Shown here piece by piece: positions 1-10,962 of a stretch of DNA of 64,000 nucleotides. This DNA comes from Bimastos eiseni (lineage: Eukaryota > Annelida > Clitellata > Crassiclitellata > Lumbricidae). Position 1 is the first letter of the stretch. Each line of letters begins with the position of its first letter. The position numbers were made by a program, and so were the translations under genes. The stretch spans positions 27,566,815-27,630,814 of the forward strand of contig OY365806.1 of the NCBI GenBank assembly GCA_959347315.1. Direction: 5' to 3'. Under the pieces are notes generated by a model, which was given only the letters and a program-made list of their open reading frames with translations, did no database searches and had not been told where the DNA came from.

Positions 1-119
1 TGGACCGTTTGGTCAGAATCGTCTTTGTTGAACGGCACTGTGTCGTAGATATGGAAGTCAGTGTTTGTAACTGTTGCAAAGACAGGCTTACATCTCTGGC
101 TGCCGTGTTCACTCTGGCC
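1..119 (-). CDS. SNTB1-like: syntrophin, exon 3 (partial, runs off left edge)
   Basis: This is the third coding exon of the syntrophin gene, read leftwards and cut by the window edge. The acceptor is AATAG at 124-120, after a pyrimidine-rich TTTCTTTCTGCC stretch, and the exon begins at 119 in phase 0, exactly matching the phase-0 end of exon 2. The reading frame runs open for 39 codons. The stretch KPVFATVTNTDFHIYDTVP aligns by eye with the start of the second PH domain of alpha/beta syntrophins, where the family has W-x-P-V, then a T-x-K-D segment, then L/I-Y-D-x-M/V-P. The usual Trp is Cys here. In the family this PH region is followed by the SU domain that binds dystrophin, which would lie outside the window. 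Identification rests on family memory plus phase agreement. Confidence 0.85.
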
Positions 120-427
120 CTATTGGCAGAAAGAAACCATGCTAAAAAAAATGAACATCAAAACCAAGAGAAGAAGGCCAGAGGGACAATATTAGAATCC
201 GACCCCATATTGTCCCTACCTAGTCTTGTCCAGTCTCACCCGCACTCCATTCATCCATCACTGAAACCGAATGGTGATGCAACCTATCCAGGAACACATA
301 TCATTTGCATCATCAACAAGATTCTGTTTCACATTCTTTATAATTAGTAAACATGTACAAGATTGAACCATAGTCAGCTCTTTAGTAGAGGTGTCAAAGT
401 TTTAGTAAAGTATGACCTGGGTACAAA

Positions 428-619
428 AGCCCATTCTAACACAAGCCCATTTTGATCTGAGCCCATTCTGACCTGAGCCTACTCTGACCAAAGCCCATTC
501 TGACCTTAGCCCGTTCTAACCTGAGCCCATTCTGACCTGAGACCATGCTGACCTGAGCCCGTTCTGACCTGAGACCATACTGACCTGAGCCCATTCTGAC
601 CTGAGCCCATTCAAACCTG
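428..619. repeat. 16-bp minisatellite in syntrophin intron 2
   Basis: About 12 imperfect copies of the unit GCCCATTCTGACCTGA, with variants such as GACCATGCTGACCTGA. The unit length is not a multiple of three, so the short antisense frames across it mean nothing. It lies in the intron between syntrophin exons 2 and 3. Confidence 0.9.
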
Positions 620-1996
620 CTGTCCAATTGGTTATCTCCCCTTGGATGGGCAAATTCAGGAAAAGAATATTAATTAATGTATTAACTAGTAACTTAGCAT
701 AATCCCTCATATAAATTGTAAATACATATCAGCATGATAAATTTGATTGAAACAAATATGCTGCGCTTATCAAATTAAAGACCTGCAATACTTGTAATTT
801 AATGCCTTGCCATCTAATATTTTGACGGCACCATTTAACTGCTACTCATTTCATCTAAATAAGCCAAGTATGCAATACACAGAAAGATAATACAAACAGC
901 GCCACAATAAAAACGGATAAGTTAACGAATCTCAGTTAATAGCTAATCAATTAGTTTGATTGAATACATATAATTTCATGCTGTTTATTAATCCAACATA
1001 AATCAATTGGACAAAGCACCAATGTCAGCTGTACATCTGACTCCCTTGGCACATGAAAACAGTTACTGGCTGCAGTTTGCTTGAAGTTCTGCATCAGACA
1101 AAGCTGTTCCAACCAGGTGAACTTAATACAGGTGTAAAATTTATGTTAAACACATGATGAAGGGACTACACCTACACTAACTAATATCACTCATTATATT
1201 ACGATTAATAATGGTAGGCACCATCCCCATGTGTTGCAGCTTCAGTTAGGTTAGCCAGGCACTTGTAGGTCTGTGGTGACCACTGCTTGAACTGGCTGTT
1301 GTACAGGCAGAGGCAACATATCCTACACCAAACTGGTAACTCCAGGTGAGTTAATATGCTATGACCAGCTCCAAGTTACTATCGGCTGATCTGATTATCT
1401 TGAGTGTATCTGGCAAGTTTAAAGATAACTAGAAGAGGCTGGACTGATCAGTAAGTGTGCTTCAGCTTATCTAGGTTTTATGTGGTGCAGGACCCACAGT
1501 CGAACAGCCATCACCCTTAATGGGTGTCATGTACAGCTTGGACTCATTTATATATGCTCTCAATTAATGTGCCCTGTTGCTTAAAGAAAAGAGGTGTTCC
1601 GTTCCCCAAAAAGTCCCACTAACTTAACACAATGTATTAGTTCATGAATGTATGCACACTAAAACTGCAGTGTATGTTAAAGATCAACTTCTACAACATT
1701 TTCCCTTTTTATGCGTCGGCTGGCTTACATATTGTATCAACAAACAGGACTTTGCATTAACAAGTCCACACTGTAACTTCTAATCCAACCAGACCCAGAA
1801 ACACTAGTCCGTTACTCCTTATCCAGGAGCAAGAGCTACTATAAATACCTGCACCATCATCATCATCATCAGTTCCCGACACCAGCCATTTGGTGGCGAT
1901 GTGTACGAATAAATTATCTCCATTGTTCTTGATCATTAATTTTGTCATGTCCATTGTCAGTCCAAGTGATGTTATGTCCACAATAATAATATCTAT
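620..1996. other. intronic sequence without recognisable gene
   Basis: AT-rich intron 2 sequence of the syntrophin gene. A short CAT microsatellite of six units lies at 1855-1871. I see no exon, RNA gene or complete mobile element here. Confidence 0.6.
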
Positions 1997-2420
1997 TCAG
2001 TGTAGTCCCAGTTTTTCCTTCTTTTTCTTTGAATCTTCACTGTAGCGCATTGCGTTTGGCTTTGTCAATCTTGCTTGCATTCTCTCTACATGTCCCAACC
2101 ATCGGAGTCTTGATTGAGTGACTTGTCTAGCAGAGTTGTTTGAATAGCTAATGCTATCATTTTCTATTTTCTGTAGTCTTGAAATACCTCCAATCTTCAA
2201 TGTCCAACTCATTTCTTCTCTCATCTAGCTTCCACACTGCTCAACATTTCGATCTGGATAGGAAAATCGGTTGTATCGTCATATTGTATATTTCATCTTT
2301 GTTAATTCTCTTCATCATTTCAGATGTTTGTGAAGTGTGTCCACTGTCCAATTCTTCATTGTATGTCTTCTTGTTGCAGCCATCTGCATTTATACACCAG
2401 AGCTATAACAACCTTATAAT
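1997..2420 (-). mobile_element. RTE-type LINE 3' fragment, decayed
   Basis: On the minus strand the translation contains SRLRWLGHVERM, a hallmark of the C-terminal region after the reverse transcriptase in RTE/BovB-like retrotransposons. It is preceded by DERREMSWTLKIGGISRL, and the region upstream (to about 2420) shows further weak similarity interrupted by a stop codon. No endonuclease or catalytic RT motif is present. It is an old fragment within syntrophin intron 2. The clade call is from memory and moderately sure. Confidence 0.6.
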
Positions 2421-2599
2421 GCATCTCAGATGAATAATATACTCATCAACCTACTCTGACTGATTGCAATCATAGATTGTTATATTAAAAGTCTAGATAT
2501 TCTGATAGAACTTTACAACAATTATATTAAGAGAAAGGATATCGGGATAGAATCTTACAACAATTAATACGAACGTGAGAATGAGGAATGGACAGAGAC

Positions 2600-3033
2600 C
2601 TGTTCTACCAGCCAACCCATGTGTTTGATTTCCTCTTTGCCTTCCGTTCTGAGCAGAGTCGAGTTCACGTCTTTCATCGACTGAAGACTGAGCGAGTGAA
2701 CGACATTGTGAATTGCGTTGAACCATTGAGTTGTCGTGTGTTCATCAGTACAACGCAGGCGGCATTCCGTCTTTGCGTCGGGCGAATGAAGCTCAAAGAC
2801 GCAGGCGTTGACGCCCTGAGCCGCTGGCGCCGTTGGACTCGAGTCGGGCGCGATGGCATTTCGACGCAAGAAGCACAAGCGCAGAGGGATGATGGCCTTC
2901 TGATCGCCAACGCCTCCTCCTCCTCGATTTGTGGTGCCGCCTTCCTTAAATCCGTAGTTGTCGATCGTCCAACCAATATCGCTTAGAATGGACGACTTCT
3001 TAAAGTAAGGCATCACTTCACGAAGATACTTGA
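2600..3033 (-). CDS. SNTB1-like: syntrophin, exon 2 (second half of split PH domain)
   Basis: Exon of 434 nt on the minus strand. The acceptor is TTTGTTTTCAG, with AG at 3035-3034. The donor is CAG followed by GTCTCT, with GT at 2599-2598. It enters in phase 1, completing a Val codon begun in exon 1, and ends in phase 0 after Gln; 434 equals 2 plus 144 codons. The protein starts VKYLREVMPYFKK, the family's PDZ-to-PH junction. It continues through a Gly-rich loop to IIPLRLCF, then ELHSPDAK and TTTQWFNAIH, and ends at IKHMGWLVEQ. These match in order the second half of the first PH domain, which the PDZ domain interrupts. This tandem is known to bind phosphoinositides and place the dystrophin complex at the plasma membrane. 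Exon boundaries match those I recall for vertebrate syntrophins. Confidence 0.93.
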
Positions 3034-3563
3034 CTGAAAACAAATATAATCATCTTAAATTATTCAGTCGTGAATTTATGATCATTCCAAATATCACCCA
3101 ATCTGACAACAGAATAAGAATATCTCATCAACCTGTTTCATGGGTCACAGCACTGTCATAGGGTGAAACAAAAACACTTGTACGGAACAATAGCTGAAAG
3201 GCAAATAATAATCAGTAAATAATCAGCGCCGATGGAATGGCTCTGTAAATGTACATTAGGAATATTACATCTTTGAAGCCACCAATAATAATTATTTGCA
3301 GAGCAAATTCCGTTCAAGACCATCTTTGCATCACTTGTTGGTACTGTCTCAGCCTAAATCAGTGCTTAATCAGGTGACACGCAGATAGATAATCGTTACA
3401 CATCTGCACTTCAACATGAGCTCATTATGTCCTCTCAAATACTGTAAGACCCACCAAGAACAGTGTCCTATTGCTTTTATGCATTGCTACATTTGAATCT
3501 GTCTGTTCAGTAAACATTGTCAAACTGTGCTAAAATGAAGCTGTGCAGATCAGCATCATAGCC

Positions 3564-4031
3564 AAAACATCGGTCATGCGAAGACCATCCGTCATGCGAA
3601 GACCATCTGTAATGCGAATACCATCGGTCATGCGAAGACCATCGGTCAAGCAAAGACGATCGGTCATGCGAAGACCATCTGTAACGTAAAGACCATCTGT
3701 AATGCGAAGACCATCTGTAATGCGAAGATCATCTGTAATGCGAAGACCATCTGTAATGCGAAGATCATCTGTAATGCGAAGACTATCGATCATGCAAAGA
3801 CCATCGGTCATGCGAAGACCATCGGTCATGCGAAGACCATCGGTCAAGCAAAGATCATCGGTCAAGCAAAGACGATTGGTCATGCGAAGACCATCTGTAA
3901 CGTAAAGACCATCTGTAATGCGAAGATCATCTGTAATGCAAAGACTATCGATCATGCAAAGACCATTGGTCATGCGAAGACCATCGGTCATGCGAAGATT
4001 ATCGGTCAAGCGAACACCGTCGATCGTGCAA
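3564..4031. repeat. 18-bp minisatellite in syntrophin intron 1
   Basis: About 26 copies of an 18-bp unit close to GACCATCGGTCATGCGAA, with common variants TCTGTAATGCGAA, TCGGTCAAGCAAA and TCTGTAACGTAAA. Because 18 is a multiple of three, both strands stay open. The minus strand reads as repeated TDGLRM hexapeptides. Neighbouring units share variants in blocks, as expected for slippage or unequal exchange. It sits about 530 bp upstream of exon 2 within the intron, so the open frame is not evidence for coding. Confidence 0.93.
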
Positions 4032-5100
4032 GAACTGGTACGAATACATGCTTGATTGTCACTCGAGGTCACCATTCAGAATATTTCTGATTGTTTCAGC
4101 ATCTACCAGTGTTTAGTACAAGAGACAATAATATCAAAGGCCATCAATGTATATATGTAGCTGTCCTGTTAACTTTCAAAAGACCTACATGGCTGTACAC
4201 ACCATGCAGCAAAAAATAATCCATTGTACATTTGGTAGAAGCAGATCTGTAAAAGTCATCAATGAGCGTTCCAGTGCAAATGCAGGAATCTGTTGTATGT
4301 CATTCAGGTGGAAGAGATTAAGAAGGACATAAATAAGAGGAAGGAGAAGGAACTTAGGTCTGTTAGTGAGATAAGCACACTCAGTCACACTCAGTCACAC
4401 TCATCACATGGTAAAGCAATGAAGGTCAATAGGTCATGGAAAGAACAGCAGCAGAACGACTGAATGCAGAGAGGGGGAGGTTAAATCCAGCCACTGCATT
4501 TATGTACATACATATATACATAAGTAAGTACATAAGTATGTACAATGTACATGCATACATTCATCAAAGGGTTCAAAGACTCCAGATCTGTTGTCCATAT
4601 ATGCAACTATTCCACTAACTAGAGTCTCAGAAAATACTGATCCTTTCCTTAAGTCCCAGTCAAGTATATAAAGCTCTGACTTTGTTTTCCTGATGAACTT
4701 TTTTTGCTATTCAATATCAAAGACAAGTCATTTGATAAGAGAAGAAGATCAGTCCCTTCAGAGGCAAAGCCTGAGGCAGCTATGAATAAGAAGTGTCAGC
4801 AACTTCCTTTTCTTAGCCTCGGCACATGAGGGCAGATGGTCAGTCCTCTCTCACTCGCCAGCCTGTCTTTCCACTGACAGTGTATGCCTGCATGGTCAGT
4901 GTAAGCTTGTAGTTGAATATGCTATAAGGCACATGTGGGGCAGAAGTCTCACTCAGACCAAATTTCATTTCAGCACCCTAACCACAAGGCAATCAACAAC
5001 AATCAATTAAAACATTTCCATTATTACAAGTAGAAGACAGTTGACCAATAGCAATAGACTGGAACTCATTGAGGTCATTCCGTCCTATATACAGCTGATC
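4032..5100. other. intron 1 sequence, no gene seen
   Basis: AT-rich intron sequence with a short repeated CACTCAGT stretch near 4380 and a TACATA-rich stretch at about 4500-4560. No exon or intact mobile element is recognisable. Confidence 0.55.
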
Positions 5101-5130
5101 TGACAACACCTGGATCCCCAATCCATCAAT

Positions 5131-5330
5131 CAATATGCCGATGATGCCCAGCTTTACTCTAGCTATCAGACTTTAGATTCGCTCACCTGTCTTAGATCAG
5201 CGTCGATCACTGAGTGCTGTGATGAAGGTGGGTGGATATCATCAAATTGGCTCCTATTCATTCATTCAGGGCAAACCCAACTATTAGGCGGACTCCAATG
5301 CACATTCTCCGTTTACATGCCATTCTAATG
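5131..5330 (+). mobile_element. CR1/L2-type LINE reverse transcriptase fragment
   Basis: The plus-strand translation begins QYADDAQLYSSYQTLDS. This contains the YADD catalytic motif C of a reverse transcriptase and the QLY-S continuation usual in CR1/L2-group LINEs. It continues through a segment resembling W-I-S-S-N-W-L towards the thumb, then decays. Only about 200 bp is recognisable. It lies in syntrophin intron 1, opposite in orientation to the next fragment. Confidence 0.7.
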
Positions 5331-5464
5331 ATTCTGCTACATGCAGAGTAGTGTCATGTGCCCCACAGCTTTTAACTTAATATGCCCAACTGCTTAACTC
5401 ACCATTCAAGAACTGCAATGGACAGCTAGATGCTGACCTTTATTATTATTTTATTTATTAAATT

Positions 5465-5965
5465 TTTAACGTGCTCATGGTCACATTGATGTGTGAATCT
5501 GAAGTGTGGATAGTCAGTCGCCTGGAGAAGATGCACTTAGACTTTCAAATCCTTGAAAGCCAAGGAAAATAGTGCATTTTGAACAGCCTATGGAAGTGAA
5601 TTTGAGCAACAAAGAGAGAGTGGCAGTCGATTCCATTTCTTAGGAGCAGAGGCATGAAATGCATGAAAGCTCATAACTGTTCTGCTACATCATGGTTCAG
5701 TTAAAAATTGCAGGCAACGAATATGGATGTATGGAGTTAGTAGAGCATGAATATAGGTAGGTGTATTGGTGCTGAGGGCTTTCAGGTTATGGTTTCCAAC
5801 ATATTCTTAGTTAGAGCCGACCTGATGTGACATATTGCCCAGATTGTGTATAAACAAGATTTCCAAAGGTTTGTTAAACAAGGTCGAAATGTGAGCTTGC
5901 TGTCCATGGTTACACCAAGTGTTTTGACAGTATCTGAAAGTGGCACAGCAGTGCCTGCTAGGTCA
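5465..5965 (-). mobile_element. CR1/L2-type LINE C-terminal fragment
   Basis: On the minus strand the translation includes LSDTVKTLGVTMDSKLTF, then HIRSALTKNM, and, after frame changes, SFHAFHASAPKKWNRLPLSL. These are successive landmarks of the RT thumb and C-terminus in CR1/L2 LINEs (LGV-x-hD, a helix with R-x-L, and the W-N-x-L-P box). Stops and frameshifts between them show an old dead copy. It points the opposite way to the fragment at 5131-5330, so the two are separate insertions or an inverted break. Confidence 0.7.
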
Positions 5966-5969
5966 ATGC

Positions 5970-8760
5970 TAGAAGGCAAAGGAAAAGAATGCAGGAATTG
6001 GAATGACACAAACAGAAAACCCTCAGAATTGTCTCGGCCTATGGCCAAACCACCAGAAACAAGCATACATAGACGAGAGGCACAAGTGACTCGTAAATTT
6101 TTTCTGTCTGATGAATTGAACAACCAGTCTTGAAATATCACCATTCAAATACATCATCCCTTTTCCCTTGTGTCCCAGTTTACACTCTGTATCATAGGGC
6201 ATGTCCTCTGAGGATGGAAAAAATTTCAAAATTCCTCTGATTTGACAGCCCTCTTAGTTCGGCTATTTCCCATGATAGAAACCAGTTGGTAACAGGAAGG
6301 ATATCCGGCCATGACCCAGAAAGTTTACTTAACCATAAACCCTACACTAGAAACAGGATAACTTAATTAATACATTCAGTTGGACTTTAATACGTAAGGA
6401 AGGGTCGGGACTCAGAAGGGTTTTGTATAGCAGCCAACCACTAGAGAAAGTCTTTACTATATCACAGGAAAGGTGTGTGTGGTAGTAAAACAAGAACCAC
6501 TCTCGATACAAGAAGCTGAAATATAAATTTCTGAATATGCCAAGAAAAATAGATTCATCTTAGAAGTCCACATGAATTAAACTGAAGTACAACCTCAGTT
6601 GATTGGAACGACTCAAAGCATGTTTCTTAAGACAAATCATAGTATTTTGAAACAGCATGGCTTCAATACCGCCAAAAGTATTAATTACTAGGCTAAACTC
6701 AGCAATAAGTGGCTTTGAAAGTAAACAAGAACATTTACTAAGCTTGGTTACTGCGTGAACCTGAACCTTCATCAAAGAGAAAACCTGTTATCACCAGAGA
6801 ACTAACTGATTTATCTGCTAAAAAACAGACTGGATTCCACCTACAACCAAGATAATGTCCATATATAATGATAGTGTGTACAAATGAAGGGCTTTATCAC
6901 TTAGGCATAAAGACAAGACTTCCGACTGGAAACTCAAGAAAGCTTATCCAATTTATAAGCACCATCGACTTACATCCGATGAAGATTAAAATCTATATAT
7001 TTCATTATGAAAACTGTTTCATCTTGTAGAAGTATCCAACATTTTTCATCTTTCATTTCACTTATGATGCCCATCACCTAAACATTAAACACACACGCAC
7101 AAGCACACACACCCACACATAAAAAATTTGTGCAAACTGCCTAAATCAAAATCAAAAGAATGAGACTTTTTAAATATTCGAAACTCTGCAAAATTGTACT
7201 CGCGATACTCGGACTCGGAAAGAAATTCAAACTCGGTTCATCCCTAGTGATTCTTGCATCTGTTATCCAGCAGCGAACAAGGAAAACACAAAACCAAACA
7301 GTCCCAGGATCTGAAGATGATGTGCAAGAAGGAATATTGGAATTTGACCAAAGAGAGGAATTTGTTTTTACTTCCAACTTATGAAGCCCTCCATATTCAA
7401 TATTCATGCACTAACATCAGCAGCTTGAAGAGCTGAGGAGGCATCTGGTAGTGTGGCATTCCATAAGGGATTCCATGCACTAAATGGACTTTATGGCGCT
7501 TAACTTTACAATACCGCAATTAATCAATTTAAAAAATCCTAATATGATGGCACTTGACACTCTTAAAGACAACTGACCACAGAAATTGAATTTACAACAT
7601 TGAAACAGCCGCAGTAAATTACTTTTTAAAATATATTTACAATGCTGTTAGTAAGTTGATTGCATTGAAATTGCCCTTCAGAAGATGATTGTGAACAATG
7701 AAAGCCAACTTCTGCTTCAATTTAGTAGGTTTAAGGCTAGAACTTGACTAATGTCAGTCTCATCAATGACAATGACATCTGTCAACATATAGGAGGACTA
7801 CCGCTATTCCACCATCCTCTTACCACCGACTGGTAACCTGACTTGTCATTGGAACCCTTCGGTTGCTCAACTACCACTTACAAGTAATCCCTTATTTTAC
7901 TGAATCTCTCTTTGTGTACTTTGTAAATAGCTGCAGTGTGTCAACAGGACTTTCAATAAACAAATAATACAGTCATCCATAATCTGCAATACAAGTACTT
8001 CCTTAAATGAAACATGTACATAATATTATGCACTATGAGAATTTTTACTACATTTTACGCGGTATCAACAAGCCTAGCAGCTGCAAAAGTGACATTCCAG
8101 TTCTACAAGAAAAACATACCCAGAGGAATAGTTTTGCTGCAACAGTAAAAACAATGTCAGAGTAAACAATGGAGACACTTTGTCACTAACCTAAGTAGAT
8201 TTGTCAGGGTTAGTAAGTAGTTTCTAGCGAACCACATACTGTAACAGGAAAGAAAATGCTTTCCTGTGAGAGGTGAAGACCTTAGAGTTTTCCACTCACG
8301 GTAGGTCTTTTTGATGTCTATGTTGTCACTCTGCCTTCTGGGTTGATAATTAGGATGGACCAATTGTATGTTATCTCGAGGTTTAATTCAAACAAGAGTT
8401 AACGCTCTGAACTATTTAAAATAAACAGCTGGAAATGGATTACTATCATTGTATCAATGGAAAAAAATTGTTTTTGGTAAACAATTACTTCTTTTGTATA
8501 TATTTATATCAGCAGTTCAGGGATGCGCTGATTCCAATGGCAAATTTTGGCAAAAACCATTTTCCAGATCAAAATTCAGTCCAACCCTAGTTGACAACTT
8601 AAGATTGATAAAGTTCTGCCACTATAACCATTTAAACAAACAAAAGTAAGGAGCAGTACCTGAAATCCTAGTGGTCAAGGTCAACTATTCATTCATTCAC
8701 TTCAAAAATTTATATAGCATCATTTCAAGAAACCTACTCAGAGGCGCTCTCAGCCAGGCT
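5970..8760. other. intron 1 sequence, no gene seen
   Basis: Mostly AT-rich intronic sequence with a short CA-rich tract at about 7085-7115. Several short open frames occur, for example 7160-7384 on the plus strand, but none has splice support or a recognisable domain. I annotate no gene here. Confidence 0.5.
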
Positions 8761-8769
8761 GTGGCCAAA

Positions 8770-9510
8770 CAAAAATGACTTGAGGCAGATTGTTATTAGG
8801 GAGCATACGCACTGCGCAGCGCTAGCGGAAGTCCATTCCAAATGGAGGGCCCACAACCGAGAAGGCTCGGTGCTGCTTAATCGAGGATTAAGCTCGTTGG
8901 ACCAGTAGCTCCCCCTTATCCAAGGAACGGAGAGCCCTACGGTAGGATATCTCCGAAACCGGGCAACAGAGACTACTTACATAGGATGGAGTGCTACCAA
9001 CGAGGCATCGCCCGACAAGTGCTGCTATCCAGCTATCAACAGGAAGCAAATGCAGGGCATCACGCATGTAAGCTGTGACTGCGGCATACTTAGAAATATG
9101 ACCAATAAGCCTGGCAGCAGAGCGAAGGACCTGGTCAAGGTGCCCTATTAGGCCAGCTAGAAGACCTGCAAGAACAGAACAAAAGTGATCAACCCTACTG
9201 TTGACAAAGGCATGAACAAGGAATACAGCAGTATCATGGGAGTAGGAAATCAGAACATCACACAACTGACGAAGCTGATAGTGACAACTTCATGTAACTG
9301 AGTTAACGTGCTGCGAAAGACTGAGCTCTTGATCAATCGTCACACCAAAGTCACGAACCGTATGTGAAAAAGTAAACTGAGAGAAGGTCCAGATCAGCCA
9401 ACTGTCTATGATCACCATGCCAAATGAACTGGGTTTTGAATGGGTTTAGAAGTAATCGATTTGAGGCCATCCAACCAGATAGAGCATCAATGGAATGGCA
9501 AATAAACCCC
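8770..9510 (-). mobile_element. CR1/L2-type LINE fragment, frameshifted
   Basis: Minus-strand translation gives SGWMASNRLLLNPFKTQF (the segment after the RT YADD motif). A frame change follows, then VRDFGVTIDQELSLSQHVNS, and, after another, LVHAFVNSRVDHFCSVLAGL. The last part continues to RSAARLIGHI and LHLLPV, the C-terminal signature of CR1/L2 LINEs. All are in order and on one strand, so this is one 5'-truncated copy with indels. It lies about 300 bp downstream of syntrophin exon 1, inside intron 1. Confidence 0.8.
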
Positions 9511-9794
9511 ACAATGACACAACCAAACAGAAAGAAAGTTTATATGTCCACATAATTATATCAACACATTGTCCAAAATAATGGAGGGTCTTGGAGTGTA
9601 GACAGTCTAGGACATTCAAAGTCAGCTAGACTTGATTGTCATCATTGCTAATATTCATCTGATTCTCTGAAAACATATGAAATGAATGTTTTTTAAGTTT
9701 GGCTGATGCTGTGGACTAGTTCTGATGTAACCAACCTTACCACAACTAAAACCGGTCGACAGCATAAGCTAAACTTGAGACGTGCTAGTCTTAC

Positions 9795-10284
9795 CTTCAA
9801 GGTCTACAACTTTCCCGGCTCTCTTGAGTGCCCGGACGGCCTCATCGTGTGTTGCATCCCTCAGGTCTTCTCCATTGACCGATAGGACGGCATCTCCGAC
9901 GTACAGCTTCTCTGTCTTATCGGCAGCCATTCCCTTGAAGATTTTGCTAATGAGGATCGGCATTTTGTTCTCTTTTCCCCCCTTGATGCTGATGCCAAGG
10001 CCGTTGTTGTCCTCCTTGTAGACACGAACCAGACGTTTCTGACCAGCGATGCTGTCAGGGAGGATGCCATCGCCCCTAGGCCCTGTTCGATCGGTGTCGA
10101 ACTTAGTGGGTGATGAACCGTTAGTCTGCGGATGTGGGAGTGTGTCTTGATCGGTTCCTTCGTCCTGAGGGAGACTGAGAACGAGCCGATCTTCGAGGAG
10201 GGTGGCTTGAACGCGATACCATTGCTGTTTAACGTAGACTTCCATCGACCCTGACCTCCCAACGCCCAACAAACTGGCCGCCAT
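9795..10284 (-). CDS. SNTB1-like: syntrophin, exon 1 (first half of split PH, PDZ domain)
   Basis: First coding exon of a dystrophin-associated adaptor of the syntrophin family. Translation starts at the ATG at 10284, with A at -3 and G at +4; an in-frame TAA lies about 39 bp upstream. The exon encodes 163 codons plus one base and ends at the donor G followed by GTAAGA. Residues about 14-38 ([20 protein letters not shown] onwards) form the first half of the split PH domain. A low-complexity linker follows to about residue 80. A PDZ domain spans about 83-162, with the GLGI peptide-binding loop at 95-98, then [18 protein letters not shown] and [20 protein letters not shown]. The PDZ domain of this family binds C-termini of channels and signalling proteins. 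Assignment to syntrophin is secure; alpha versus beta is not decidable here, since invertebrates may have one pro-orthologue. The start region also contains ATGGCGGC, which resembles a YY1 site. Confidence 0.95.
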
Positions 10285-10451
10285 ATTCACCCACGACTCC
10301 TCCGCCGACCATGCAACTTCTTAATAAATACTAGTCCGTTACTGAGACAGATTTTGCCAGCCTTAATCCAAAAGCAACAAGACTCTGGTTAGTAGCAACT
10401 TAGATCAGTTACACTTAAATGTACAACTCCCGTAATATGTATACAAAACAG

Positions 10452-10454
<3 letters not shown>

Positions 10455-10510
<56 letters not shown>
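10455..10510. repeat. CT dinucleotide microsatellite
   Basis: Twenty-eight perfect CT units, 170 bp upstream of the syntrophin start codon. CT/GA tracts can act in invertebrate promoters through GAGA-type factors, but no such role can be shown from the sequence. Confidence 0.98.
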
Positions 10511-10511
<1 letters not shown>

Positions 10512-10835
10512 GGGGTCGTCCATAAAATACAGGCATACTGCGCAGCTTCGCAAGCAGTCATCGGTCCCGCCGTCTGAGAAAGTAGACCCAGCTACAAATT
10601 ATTTGCCCATCTCTTTCCGTCTGTACAGTTCGGTCGGCTGGTCTTGCACCGCCCCAGCGGCAGAGGAAACCGCCTTCAAGGCGCGGCGCCTTAGACTGCC
10701 AGGCTAATCTGGCTTATCATCAAAGCTGGGCATGCTGTAATGGCCTACGTGTCTACGCTAAACCTGTAGGCCAGCGCGGTATCTATCATACCCGACCAAC
10801 GCCCGTGGTCACGACAATCTCCTCTGCAAATTTAT

Positions 10836-10837
<2 letters not shown>
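10511..10837 (+). mobile_element. possible retroposon 3' end with tetranucleotide tail
   Basis: A GC-richer block of about 320 bp between two simple repeats ends in AATTTATAA immediately before a long CAAT tail. A GC-rich body followed by a tandem short-motif tail is typical of SINE or LINE 3' ends. I find no tRNA-like promoter boxes or coding frame, so family assignment is not possible. Confidence 0.4.

Positions 10838-10918
<81 letters not shown>
10838..10918. repeat. CAAT tetranucleotide microsatellite
   Basis: About 20 perfect CAAT units, probably the tail of the retroposon-like block on its left. Confidence 0.97.
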
Positions 10919-10962
10919 CCATTAGCACTAGTTAACAAGATATTTAGAGTCTTAGAGACCAC

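Noticed and set aside
2588..2986. 132-residue plus-strand frame
   Set aside because: Antisense shadow of syntrophin exon 2.
3530..4075. 181-residue Met/Thr/Asp/Gly/Leu-rich protein on the minus strand
   Set aside because: It is the translation of an 18-bp minisatellite inside a syntrophin intron; frames of all kinds stay open because 18 is a multiple of three.
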